Positions 26,533-35,290 of a DNA stretch of 42,629 bases are shown here, piece after piece (position 1 is the stretch's first letter; the number at the start of each line of letters is the position of its first letter). The notes under the pieces are model-generated. The model was not told the origin of the DNA and made no database searches. It saw only the letters and a list, made by a program, of their open reading frames with translations. The position numbers and the translations under genes were made by a program. Location of the stretch: the NCBI GenBank assembly GCA_031281735.1, contig JAITEZ010000414.1, positions 1-42,629 on the forward strand. The letters run 5' to 3'. This DNA comes from Deltaproteobacteria bacterium. GTDB taxonomy: Bacteria; Desulfobacterota; Desulfarculia; Adiutricales; Adiutricaceae.

Positions 26533-26845
26533 GGGGCGGACTCCCCGTGTCAGCGCCCGGCTTGACAACGCCGCGCCGATAGTCCTATCCTCAAGTCAGG
26601 CGGCGCCGCTCGGGTGCCGCGTCCGGCGGGGACTCTCCCGCGTCGGCTGATCTGACCTCATGAAGGCCGAAAACCTGTTCCGGGAGCCCTTCCGGGGACC
26701 CTGGGGTTTTCGGTCTTGCCGTTTCTGGGGCGGGCGCCGCCGGGACGGCCGTGCCGGGCGGGCCGCGCGCCGGGGCGGTTGCCGCGGCGGCACTGGGATC
26801 CGCAGGCGGCCGCCGACCCCTGGGGGCCGGGCGGGGAGAGGGGCG
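26533..26845 (+). other. metN upstream region
   Basis: A 313-nt gap holding a clear promoter and an untranslated leader of about 250 nt. The leader has a small hairpin TCGGCT/AGGCCGA near 26643-26670, followed by AAAACC, and a run of GC-rich inverted segments. I searched by eye for the SAM-I core and did not find it. Confidence 0.5.
26562..26591 (+). promoter_or_regulatory. Sigma-70 type promoter for metNIQ
   Basis: Perfect -35 TTGACA (26562-26567), 18-nt spacer, -10 TATCCT (26586-26591), immediately downstream of the Sua5-family stop and facing metN. Confidence 0.6.
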
Positions 26846-27865
26846 ATGCCTCTTATCGAGATCAAGGGACTCCGCAAGATCTTCGGGAACGGCATGGGCG
26901 CCGTCGAGGCCCTGCGCGGGGTGGATCTCGAGGTGGCCGAGGGCGAGATCTTCGGGGTGGTGGGCCTCTCCGGGGCCGGCAAGAGCACCCTCGTGCGGTG
27001 CATAAACCTCCTGGAGCGACCGGACGCGGGCACGGTGTCCGTGGCGGGAAGGGACATGACCTCGCTCTCCGGCCGCGAGCTGCGGCTCGCGCGGCGCTCC
27101 ATGGGCATGATCTTCCAGTCCTTCAACCTCCTCTCGTCGCGCACGGCCGCGGGCAACGTCTCCTTCCCGCTGGAGGCCGCGGGCGCGGACCGCGTGGCCG
27201 TCCGGACGCGGGTGCAGGAACTCCTGGATCTCGTGGGGCTTTCCGACAAGGCCGGGAGCTACCCCTCCCAGCTCTCGGGAGGGCAGAAGCAGCGGGTGGG
27301 CATAGCCCGCGCGCTAGCCAACGATCCGCGGATACTCCTCTGCGACGAGGCCACCAGCGCCCTGGATCCCCAGACCACGGCGAGCATCCTCGCGCTCATC
27401 TCCGACATCCAGAGGCGGCTGGGGCTCACGGTCGTCATAATCACCCACGAGATGAAGGTCATAACCGAGATCTGCGACCGGGTGGCCGTGATGGAGGACG
27501 GCTCGGTGGTGGAGGAGGGGCCGGTGGCCGAGGTCTTCACGCGGCCGCGGCACCCCGTCACCCGGGGCTTCGTGGAGACGGTGCTCAAGAGCGAGTCCGG
27601 GCTTCTCGAGAGCGGCTACGCGCCCAAGGGGAGGCTCCTGCGGGTTCGCATGACCGGGGATGCCGTCCAGTCGCCGATCACCGGCGATGTGGCGCGGCTC
27701 TTCGGGGTCTCACCCGTCATCCTCCAGGCCCATGTGGACCGCATCAAGGAGACCCCCTTCGGGTCGCTTCTTCTGGATCTCCAGGGCCCTCCCGACAAGG
27801 TGGAGCAGGCCTCGGCCTGGCTCGCCGAGAGGAGCGGCACCATGCTGGTGGAGACCCTCAACTGA
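26846..27865 (+). CDS. metN: Methionine ABC transporter ATP-binding protein MetN
   Basis: 339 residues. Cytoplasmic ATPase of the D/L-methionine importer. Walker A GLSGAGKST at 40-48, Q-loop MIFQSFNLLSSRT, ABC signature LSGGQKQRVGIARAL, Walker B ILLCDEATSALD, switch His in IITHEM. The C-terminal part (about 265-335) is a NIL/ACT-like regulatory domain, known in E. coli MetN to bind methionine and shut the transporter. The ATG at 26846 follows GGAGAGG; longer in-frame starts would add a GC-driven low-complexity leader. metI starts 179 nt downstream and metQ follows, giving a full importer. Confidence 0.95.
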   Translation: MPLIEIKGLRKIFGNGMGAVEALRGVDLEVAEGEIFGVVGLSGAGKSTLVRCINLLERPDAGTVSVAGRDMTSLSGRELRLARRSMGMIFQSFNLLSSRTAAGNVSFPLEAAGADRVAVRTRVQELLDLVGLSDKAGSYPSQLSGGQKQRVGIARALANDPRILLCDEATSALDPQTTASILALISDIQRRLGLTVVIITHEMKVITEICDRVAVMEDGSVVEEGPVAEVFTRPRHPVTRGFVETVLKSESGLLESGYAPKGRLLRVRMTGDAVQSPITGDVARLFGVSPVILQAHVDRIKETPFGSLLLDLQGPPDKVEQASAWLAERSGTMLVETLN

Positions 27866-27957
27866 GGGCGGCGGGGACGGCGGGCCGGGACGCCGGCCGG
27901 GACGCGCCTGCGGCGGTTCCCGCCGCCGCAGGACTCCAGGATCCCGCCGATCCCTGA

Positions 27958-27995
27958 TCCCCGCTCCTTCCACTGGTCCCCGCTCCTTCCACTGG
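27958..27995 (+). repeat. Perfect 19-bp tandem duplication between metN and metI
   Basis: TCCCCGCTCCTTCCACTGG occurs twice head to tail, with a partial third copy (TCCCC). It lengthens the metN-metI spacer, where such operons are usually compact. Confidence 0.9.
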
Positions 27996-28044
27996 TCCCC
28001 TGATAAGGCTGACCTGAACCGCCGCCGCACGGAGCCACGCAGAC

Positions 28045-28704
28045 ATGCTCCTGACAGTCCAGCAACTCTTGATGCTCAAGAAGGCGTCCCTCGAGACCCT
28101 TTACATGGTCTCGGTCACTACGGCCTTCACGGTGCTCGCGGGCGTGCCGCTGGGCGTGCTGCTGGTGGTGGTGCGTCCCGGCCACATCCTGGAGAACCGC
28201 TGGGTCTACCGTATCGTCGGGCTGATAGTGAACGCCACCCGCTCGGTGCCCTTCCCCATCTTCATCGTCTTCGTGATCCCTCTCACGCGTCTCATCGTAG
28301 GCACGAGCATCGGCTCCACCGCGGTGATAGTCCCCCTGACGCTGGCGGCCTTCGTGCTCATGGCCAGGCTCACCGAGACCTGCCTGCTGGAGGTGCCTCA
28401 CGGGATCATCGAGGCGGCCCAGTCCATGGGGGCTTCCTCCTGGCGCATCATAACCCGCGTGCTCCTGCCCGAGGCCCTTCCCGGGCTCCTCATGGCCGTC
28501 ACCATCGCCATAGTGACCCTCATCAGCTATTCGGCGATGGCCGGCATGGTGGGGGGAGGGGGCCTGGGCGATCTGGCCATCCGTTACGGCTATCACCGCT
28601 ACCAGACCGACATCATGTGGGCGACGGTCCTGATCCTGGTCCTGGTGGTGCAGCTCGTGCAGCACGTGGGGGACAAGCTCGTCCTGAGGTTTTCGCGGAG
28701 GTGA
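28045..28704 (+). CDS. metI: Methionine ABC transporter permease MetI
   Basis: 219 residues, the family length, with about five membrane helices starting at TLYMVSVTTAFTVLAGVPLG. NATRSVPFPIFIVFVIP and the cytoplasmic EAA-loop EAAQSMGASSWRIITRVLLP (about 131-150), which docks on MetN, are diagnostic. The C-terminal half holds ISYSAMAGMVGGGGLGDLAIRYGY, a MetI hallmark. It forms the inner-membrane channel with MetN and receives methionine from MetQ. Confidence 0.96.
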   Translation: MLLTVQQLLMLKKASLETLYMVSVTTAFTVLAGVPLGVLLVVVRPGHILENRWVYRIVGLIVNATRSVPFPIFIVFVIPLTRLIVGTSIGSTAVIVPLTLAAFVLMARLTETCLLEVPHGIIEAAQSMGASSWRIITRVLLPEALPGLLMAVTIAIVTLISYSAMAGMVGGGGLGDLAIRYGYHRYQTDIMWATVLILVLVVQLVQHVGDKLVLRFSRR

Positions 28705-28903
28705 GGGGCCCCGGCCCCGCCGGGGGCTCCCGCGCTGACCGCTGAGGCCGCCCCGCCCTGCCGGGCGGTCGCGGCCGGCCCCCCTCCGGGGAGGGCCCGC
28801 CGGAGAGGGACGCCCGGCCCCTGCGGGGAGGGAGTCCCGGAAGCCCGCGCACCCGATACCCCTTGCCGATCGTCAGGGACCGGAGGGGGGCGCCGGGGCC
28901 TCC

Positions 28904-28994
28904 TTCCGCCTTCCGCCTTCCGCCTTACGCCTTACGACTTCCATCCTCCGCCCCTCGCCGCCCGGAGCTGCCCCGGAGCTGCCCCGGAGCTGCC
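28904..28994 (+). repeat. Two short tandem arrays (periods 7 and 11 bp)
   Basis: Five 7-bp units at 28904-28938 (three TTCCGCC, then TTACGCC, TTACGAC) and three perfect 11-bp units CCGGAGCTGCC at 28962-28994. Both lie in the 478-nt gap between metI and metQ, which otherwise shows nothing recognisable. Confidence 0.9.
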
Positions 28995-29182
28995 CCGGGG
29001 CGGTCTCGTCCGTCACGCGCCCGGGCGAGGCGCGGGGGGGCGCCATGCGCCCCCGCCGCATGCTCGGGCCTGCGGCCCGGGAAACCCGCCCATGCCCGCC
29101 GCGAGGAAGCCCCTGGCGGCGGGGCCGCCCGGCGCCTGCCGCCAAGAGGCCGGCGCCGGTCAGAAACACAGGGAGAAACCCA

Positions 29183-30007
29183 ATGAGAAGCATCTTGTCT
29201 GCCCTCGCGTCCGCTGCCATGATCCTCGCCGCCCAGGCGGCCCTCGCCCAGGACAAGCCCCTCGTCGTGGGGACGGTCGCCGGCTCCGACGTGGACATCC
29301 TCAACAAGGCCGTCGAGGTGGCGGCCCGGGAAGGCCTCGCGGTGGAGATCCGGGAGTTCAGCGACTACGGCCAGCTGAACCCCGCGCTGGCCGCGGGGGA
29401 CATCGACCTCAACTCCTTCCAGCACATCCCCTACCTGGAGAGCTACCTCAAGGATCACCCCGACGGCCTGGTCTCCGTCGGGACCACCTACGTCTCCCCC
29501 ATAGGCTTCTTCTCCCGGCGGATTAAATCCCTGGACGAGCTCAAGAAGGGCGACACCGTGGTCATACCCAACGACCCCTCCAACGGCGGCAGGGCGCTCC
29601 TCCTCCTGCAGGCGGCGGGCAAGATCAAGGTCAAGCCCGAGGCCGGGATCACCCCCACGCCCTTCGACGTCGTGGAGAACCCCCTGGAGCTGAAGATCGT
29701 GGAGGTGGACGCGGCCCAGACCTACGCCTCCCTGGAGGACGCGGCCGCGGCGGCCATCAACAACAACTACGCCCAGGCGGCGCGCCTCAACCCCCTGAAG
29801 GACTCCATCTACCTGGAGGACAGCAACTCGCCGTACGTGAACGTCATCGTGGCCCGCGAGACGGAAAAGGACGACCCCAGGTTCCAGAGGTTCGTGAAGG
29901 CCTACCAGAGCGGGGAGGTGGCGGCCTTCATCCTCGAGAAGTTCGAGGGCGCGACCCTCCCGGCCTTCGAGTACGAGGGCGGCGCGACGGCCGCCAAGGG
30001 GAAATAG
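29183..30007 (+). CDS. metQ: Methionine ABC transporter substrate-binding protein MetQ
   Basis: 274 residues. N-terminal signal peptide ending near ALAQD (about residue 22). The mature protein has the NlpA/MetQ signatures: VVGTVAGSDVDILNKAVE, EFSDYGQLNPALAAGDIDLNSFQH (partly given), KKGDTVVIPNDPSNGGRALLLL, and NNNYAQAARLNP. It binds methionine outside the inner membrane. Most MetQ proteins are lipoproteins; here no cysteine occurs at the signal-peptide end, so it should be a free periplasmic protein or be mis-anchored. The ATG at 29183 follows GGGAGAAA. Last gene of the operon, with a strong terminator behind it. Confidence 0.95.
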   Translation: MRSILSALASAAMILAAQAALAQDKPLVVGTVAGSDVDILNKAVEVAAREGLAVEIREFSDYGQLNPALAAGDIDLNSFQHIPYLESYLKDHPDGLVSVGTTYVSPIGFFSRRIKSLDELKKGDTVVIPNDPSNGGRALLLLQAAGKIKVKPEAGITPTPFDVVENPLELKIVEVDAAQTYASLEDAAAAAINNNYAQAARLNPLKDSIYLEDSNSPYVNVIVARETEKDDPRFQRFVKAYQSGEVAAFILEKFEGATLPAFEYEGGATAAKGK

Positions 30008-30093
30008 CCGCCCCCTGCCCCCGCCGGAACCGGAGGGCCGCCGTCCTTCCGTACGCGGCCGGGCGTCTGCGGCTGGCGTCCGCCCGCCCGGCC

Positions 30094-30130
30094 AAGAACC
30101 CCCCGGAGCCATTCCTTCCGGGGGGTTCTT
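30094..30130 (+). terminator. Strong terminator after metQ
   Basis: AAGAACCCCCCGGA (30094-30107) pairs perfectly over 14 bp with TCCGGGGGGTTCTT (30117-30130) around a 9-nt loop. It lies about 90 nt after metQ. Confidence 0.85.
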
Positions 30131-31174
30131 GCGTCAGGAGGCGGCCAATCCCAGGGCCGGGCGGGTTCCGGGGGGACGTCCGCCGGGATCCCTCGCCGGG
30201 CAGGGGTGTCACTGGGATCGGTCAGGGACGGGGGAGGCCGCGCGGCTAGCGTCCCGTGGCCCGGCCGCCGGGAGGCGGTCGATCCTCCCGTGGATCCCAT
30301 GCGTTCCGGCGGGAAGTGTCCCGGGTTCCCGTCGCGGGCGGGGGCTTTGCCGGGGGTAGCCAGGGAAGGGGGGCAGGACGGCGGCGGGCCCGTGCCCCTC
30401 ATGCGTTCCGGCGGGACTGCCGACGGGTTTCCATGCCGGGAAAGGGCTTGCCGGGAAACGTTTTCCGGGGATCCGTCAGGGAAAGGGTTTGCGGGGATCC
30501 CTCACGGAAAGGGGGCATCGGAGGGTGACCGGTCACGGTCAGTGCCCGCGTTCTGCCGGGAGATCCGCCCGTGCCACTCGAGCGTCCCAGCGGTACGGCC
30601 ACCGCGCTTCCCAGCCAGACAAGGGTTTGCCGGGGCCCGGCAGGGGCGGGGAGGCAGGAGGGCGGCCCGGACTTGGGCCCGGGCATGGGGTGGCGTTCCG
30701 CCCGTGCGCATCAGGAGTTCCGGCGTGACGGCCAACGTGGTTCCCTGCCGCGCGGCGGCTAGCCGGGATCCCCAGCGGGAAGGGGAATGGGAGGGGAGGG
30801 ATGCCGGCCTGCGGCGGGATCGCGTCTCCCAGGACGGTAAACCCCCGAACCCCGTGGGAGCCGGAATGACGGCTGCCGGTTCTCCCCGCGGCACGGGTGG
30901 TTCCCGGCGGGGTTCGCCTAAGTCCACTGACGGGTGGGCGCCGAGGGCCGCTCATCCCCGGACGCGGGGGGGCGGAGGGACGGGCACCGTCAGCGCGGGC
31001 GGGTCTTCCAGGGGCCTGGTCGGCGCCGGGCGGGCGGCGCAGAAGGGAGGCCTGGACACGTGAGGTCGCCGGGGCAGGAGGGGCCGCCCCGTGGCGCGGG
31101 CGTGTGGGCCGGGCTTTCGGGAAGAACGGGTCCGGCGGGGGGGCCGGCGGCCCGGTAGCGGCCGCCCTGGCCCT
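30131..31174. repeat. Gene-free region with degenerate GTTCCGGCGGGA-type repeats
   Basis: No gene seen. A motif close to GTTCCGGCGGGA recurs at about 30303 and 30402 (both preceded by ATGC) and, more diverged, near 30549, 30717 and 30862. GGGAAAGGG-TTGC-GGG segments recur between copies. This resembles decayed, partly tandem copies of a roughly 100-150 nt palindromic-type repeat; copy limits are uncertain. Confidence 0.5.
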
Positions 31175-32578
31175 TCAGTGTCTCCGTCCGCCGCCCGCGG
31201 CATGGCGTCGCTTCTTGCCGAATTTCGCGGGACGTTTGGGGGCGGGCTTGGCGGGGGTTCGCGGCTCCTCGGGAGGAGCCGGGATCCCGGGACCGGTTCC
31301 CGCGTCCGTTGCGGCTTCGCCAGGAGTCTCCCGGATAAGGCCATCCCCGGCCGCCTCGTTAACCTGCGCGGATCCAGGGTCGGCAGCCCTGAGGGGGGGG
31401 CTGCCGGGCTCGCCCCCCAGGCGGGAGCCGTGCGCGGAGGGGAGGGCGGGCGCAGATGAGGCCAGGGGGTTATCCCCGGATGCGGCCTCGTGACCGGCCC
31501 CGTGCGTGTCATCCGGCGCGTTTCCGGACACGGTCCCGCAGTCTGTCCCGAGGGCGGCGGCTCTGTCGGGCCCTGTCATGTCCCGGGACGCGGTTACGGA
31601 AACTTCCGAGCGGCCGGAACCGGGCGGAGCCTGGGGCACGGTTGCGGGCGCGGTCTCGCGGACGGCCTCGTACGGGGCCGGAGGCTCGGGTTCGGCGACG
31701 GGCTTGGGCCCGGCCTTGGGCCCGGGCTTGGGCCAGACCCTCTGGTCGGCTCTTGGGGAGATTGCGGATCCGGGCCTTCCGCCCGGCCTCCCGGCGGCGG
31801 GCGCGGCCTGGCTGGCCCGATGTTGCCCCACGACGCGCCCCGCCGGGGCGGGCCTGATGATGCGGGCGGGCTCGAAGTCATCCCCCTGGCCGTCACCGGC
31901 AGGATAGGCCTTGCCGGGGGCTCCGGCGCGGGGTTTGCGGGCCGGAACGCCGGGCCCCCTGGCGAGTTCCTGGCGGATCGGGAAGGGGGGGCCTTCGAAC
32001 CGGTATTTGGCCACCGGGGAGTGCTCGGCGCCACCCGGATCGAGACGGCTCTTGTAGAGCGTTAAAGCATCCACGGAGAAGGCGCCGAAGAGCTTGGCCT
32101 TGTTCTTGGTCACCAGCTGCACCAGCTCCTTGGATGGCTTATTCTTGAAGCGGGCCACCAGCATGGAGGGGCGGTAGAGCCTCTTGAGGGCGGGCGGCAC
32201 CCCCTCGATGCCATCCAGAGCCTGATCCACCGCGTCTTTCACGGCGGTCAATGGGGCGGCGTCCTCCACACGGCTGCACAGCAGGTAGACGCCCTTGGCG
32301 GGGTGGATGTAAAGGCCCTTGAGGGAGATGGCGAAGGGGCCGCAGGCGGAGACCGCCGCCAGGGCGGTTTTCACGACTGGAACGAGCTCCGGGATCACTT
32401 CGCCGATGAACCGGACGTTCACGTGAAGGTTGCGGAGCGGCAGTTCCTCGAGTTCCGGCGCCTTGCCCTCAAGCCAGATGTACTTGAACTGAACCCTTTG
32501 CGGCACGGGAAAGGCCGTGAAGAGCCTGGTTCTGGTGATTTTGGAGGGGGCGGGCTGGGTAGGGGTCAGCAGTTCCAT
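31175..32578 (-). CDS. ThpR-like 2H phosphoesterase homologue, probably catalytically altered, with long disordered tail
   Basis: 467 residues from the ATG at 32578. Residues about 15-205 resemble the RNA 2',3'-cyclic phosphodiesterase/ligase family ThpR. RLFTAFPVP is the first strand and NLHVNVRFIGE the first motif. LFGAFSVDALTLYKSRLDPGGAEHSPVAKYRF closes the domain. Family enzymes need two HxT/Sx motifs. Here the first reads His52-Val-Asn-Val and the second Ser138-Met-Leu-Val (PSMLVARFK), so one catalytic His and both Thr/Ser are missing. Residues about 206-467 are Pro/Ala/Gly-rich and end in a basic KFGKKRRHAAGGGRRH. A longer start (32728) would add 50 unconserved residues. Stands alone, flanked by gene-free DNA. 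Confidence 0.7.
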   Translation of the reverse strand: MELLTPTQPAPSKITRTRLFTAFPVPQRVQFKYIWLEGKAPELEELPLRNLHVNVRFIGEVIPELVPVVKTALAAVSACGPFAISLKGLYIHPAKGVYLLCSRVEDAAPLTAVKDAVDQALDGIEGVPPALKRLYRPSMLVARFKNKPSKELVQLVTKNKAKLFGAFSVDALTLYKSRLDPGGAEHSPVAKYRFEGPPFPIRQELARGPGVPARKPRAGAPGKAYPAGDGQGDDFEPARIIRPAPAGRVVGQHRASQAAPAAGRPGGRPGSAISPRADQRVWPKPGPKAGPKPVAEPEPPAPYEAVRETAPATVPQAPPGSGRSEVSVTASRDMTGPDRAAALGTDCGTVSGNAPDDTHGAGHEAASGDNPLASSAPALPSAHGSRLGGEPGSPPLRAADPGSAQVNEAAGDGLIRETPGEAATDAGTGPGIPAPPEEPRTPAKPAPKRPAKFGKKRRHAAGGGRRH

Positions 32579-34084
32579 GCGGTGGCCTGAAAGGGCGAAG
32601 GAGGCGCCACGGGAGGCGATGCGGCCCTCGCCGACGGGGTGGCGGAGACTGGCAGGGTTCCAAATGCGAAAATAGCACACTCCGCTACGCTTGTTAAGGA
32701 CGCCAGGGAATGGGGAAGAGAGAGTCATCCTGTCGCTAATGAGAGCGTCCCCGGCATCGGAGGGCCGCCTGCCCCCCTCCGGCAGCCGGGAGGGTGGCGG
32801 GGCTTAGCGATGGCCGGACCGTCTTCAGGGGCTGCTTCCGGGGGCTGGTCTTCGCTGAGCTTGGCACCTTGGGTGAGGCTGTTTCGTTCCAATGATCAGA
32901 AGGAGCTGTCCCTCTCCGGAAGAGCCGCCGGATAAGTCCAACGAAGGTTTGGTTTTTACTGATATATATTATAAAGTATTATTAATATAATATTAATTAT
33001 AAAAAATATAATAACTAAATACAGTATCATTGATTAGGTCTTCCTCTATCGGAGATGGTCTTGAGATATCACGCGGCCCGTTCTTTCACGATTATTTAGC
33101 AGACGGCAAGCGTTTCGGTCAGCCTGGAAGCAGATGCAGACGACAATCTCTGCCAGGTGAAGAGGAACGGCCTTCTGTCTGGGGCTTCCTGGCCACCTCA
33201 GATCATTCGGGAGAAGAATGAGGAAATAGAAGGCAAAAATAGATGATGGCCTCGCAGAAAGCCTCTTTCCAAGACAGACGTTAGTTTAATATATATTATA
33301 ATATTTAAAATATATAATATAATTAATATTATATAGTCATACTTGGAAATGCTCAATGGCTGGGTCTCAGCGAAGGCATCAAGATATATATTCCTGTCTT
33401 TCCCTCCAGGAATCAAATGTCAGTAATAGGGTTAAATGTATCATCCAGCTTTCATTTCGACCTTGAGGGAGGGCTTGTCCAGCAAGAGAGGTGCATCTCA
33501 GCAAAAGAGAACTGTTTTAGTAAAGAAACAATATTAAAATAATTTATTTATGATATTTATATATAAAAATTATAGCTAATAGATCTTAGAAAGCCATAGT
33601 ATGCTTGGATCGTTCGCATCCGCCACAGCAGGCCAGGAAAACTCTATCCAGCCAACTTGGCCAGAGCCCGGCGGGGTGCAACGACAGCATGTCAGAACAG
33701 GGTGCGAGCCGGGTACGGACGCTCTATTAGGAGATAGGATGATCGGTTTAAACCGCAAAATATGGCTTTAATTCAAGCCGTTGAGGAAACCGGGGAAGAG
33801 AGTCCGGCCGGCCGGCGTTCCCGGAGCCTGCGCCCTGCGATGGGCGCGGATGGCCCCTGATGGAGCCGGAAACTGCTTCAGAGCTAAAGCTGTTATTGTA
33901 ACTTGTTGTAATAACTGATTTTTATGCAGGATTATTGCATGATCAGGGTTTTTGGGAAGGAATCCTCTTTGACAATCCAGAGGATGATGTGTTACAAACC
34001 CATTTACGCTTTTCGGACGGCTTGGCCCCGGCCTCCTCCGAAAGACGTGCGCTACGGAGGGAGGGCCCAGCGCCCCTCCGATGC
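32579..34084. other. 1.5-kb gene-free region with AT-rich islands
   Basis: No credible gene. Near-pure A/T runs occur at about 32,940-33,030, 33,275-33,345 and 33,520-33,590, with TATATTATAATATT-like self-complementary segments. Between them base composition is intermediate, unlike the GC-rich coding DNA. The last 200 nt is the leader of the tRNA gene. Confidence 0.65.
33969..33998 (+). promoter_or_regulatory. Candidate promoter for tRNA-Ala
   Basis: Perfect -35 TTGACA (33969-33974) and a -10 of TTACAA or TACAAA 17-18 nt on, about 87 nt before the tRNA. Upstream lies an interrupted inverted repeat GTTATT...AATAAC near 33892. Confidence 0.45.
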
Positions 34085-34161
34085 GGGGCTGTAGCTCAGT
34101 TTGGGAGAGCGCATGACTGGCAGTCATGAGGTCAGGGGTTCGATCCCCCTCAGCTCCACCA
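34085..34161 (+). tRNA. tRNA-Ala (anticodon GGC)
   Basis: 77 nt with encoded CCA. Acceptor GGGGCTG (34085-34091) pairs with CAGCTCC (34151-34157); D-stem GCTC/GAGC; anticodon stem CATGA/TCATG with loop CTGGCAG, anticodon GGC at 34119-34121; T-arm GGGGTTCGATCCCC. All cloverleaf elements are intact; GGC decodes GCC/GCU alanine codons. Confidence 0.97.
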
Positions 34162-34187
34162 TTTCCCTGTCCGATCAAGTCCTAGAG

Positions 34188-34218
34188 AAGCCCGAAAGCT
34201 ATGAGTTTTCGGGCTTTT
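34188..34218 (+). terminator. Terminator after tRNA-Ala
   Basis: AAGCCCGAAA (34188-34197), loop GCTATGAG, complementary TTTCGGGCTT, and a T-run. Starts 27 nt after the tRNA. Confidence 0.85.
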
Positions 34219-34273
34219 CCTTTGCGTGGGGAAGGCCGGGCGAGAGCCGGGTCAGCCGGCTAGTGCCTAGACT

Positions 34274-35290
34274 CTATTGAAATTGCGGGTAAAGTCTAAT
34301 AAGTTTTCTCCGTGCACCCTTGGACGTGAATTGCCACTTGTGCTTGTTAGCTGCAGCATTCTCCCACTTCTCCCAGGCTTTGGTCTGCTCAGTCGGATGC
34401 TCATGTGAAGCTATATCCTGTCTTTCAATCCGGTGTCAGCCAGGTTGCTGGTTTCTATTTCCGCCATAATCGGCCGCGAACCGCGCTTTGGCGCATGATG
34501 CCTCTCGAGGCATCGCGCAATGAGTCCAGCCATCTGCGCAGTAAAAGCACTGTACAACGAGCTTTTATTATGTGCGGTGATGATATCGCATGCCAATATT
34601 ATCTTATTATCATCAGGAAAATCCTCATTGCACAGTATATCGGCCTGATAAGCCCGGTACACCTTTGCCATGCGCATCAAGACGTCAGCTCCGCGCCACC
34701 CTTTAAGGGGAGCAAGAAACATGGATACCGCCGCGGATCCCTCGCGTGAGCACCCCGTATAGTATTTCCTGGGGGAACCGGGTATCGCGCCGACGGGCTT
34801 CCTGACCTCTCCAATCAGCTGCCTTGATGATTCATCCATGCAGATCAGCGCTCATGCCTCCGACGCGGGACGCTTGTTGACACCGAGGATGTCTTCCATG
34901 GCGGCGGCAGGTCGCGGTGATTCAGACGGAGGTATGCACCATTCCCTGCTTTGCCAGCGCTTTTAGGCATTTCTATTAGAGTCCGCCGAAAGGCTTCACG
35001 CGAGACATGTCTCCCGCCGAGAGTTTGGATTTTTCCACCAGTCCCCTGACCCGTCCCCCTTTGACGCCGTCTTCTGTCTGCCCGCAGGCAAGGACAATCA
35101 GGTTGGCTTCATCATCACCGTCGAGAAACGGTGGCCTGTGGCCTCTCGGCCCGTATCGCAGGGCGGTAACAATACCATACGTGACAAACCGTTTCCTCAG
35201 CTCTTCAATGACTCGGACAGACATGCCGGATCCGATTGCCACACCCATGTCAGCATGCCCCCTTTCATTGCATGGAATGGGAGCTTGAGC
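34274..35290 (-). pseudogene. IS630-family transposase, disrupted
   Basis: Read on the minus strand, the N-terminal part (35248-34976) gives a helix-turn-helix piece SVRVIEELRKRFVTYGIVTAL as in IS630 proteins (20-residue quote limit; core RVIEELRKRFV). The middle piece (34839-34411) holds the three DDE acids: Asp in MDESSRQLIGEVRKPVGA, Asp in LACDIITAHN, and Glu in MAEIE. The true C-terminus, ending KLIRLYPQFQ and a TAG at 34276-34274, is still readable at about 34405 but in a different frame. At least two disruptions separate these pieces, so the transposase is dead. The 5' end of the element and its terminal repeats are not clear. Confidence 0.8.

Noticed and set aside
30200-30900. CRISPR array
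   Set aside because: Repeat copies are diverged, unequally spaced and lack spacer regularity; no cas genes in the window.
33768-34178. Minus-strand reading frame (EGDRTPDLMTASHALSQTEL-like peptide) often annotated as a protein
   Set aside because: It is the antisense of the tRNA-Ala gene; this peptide is a well-known annotation artefact.
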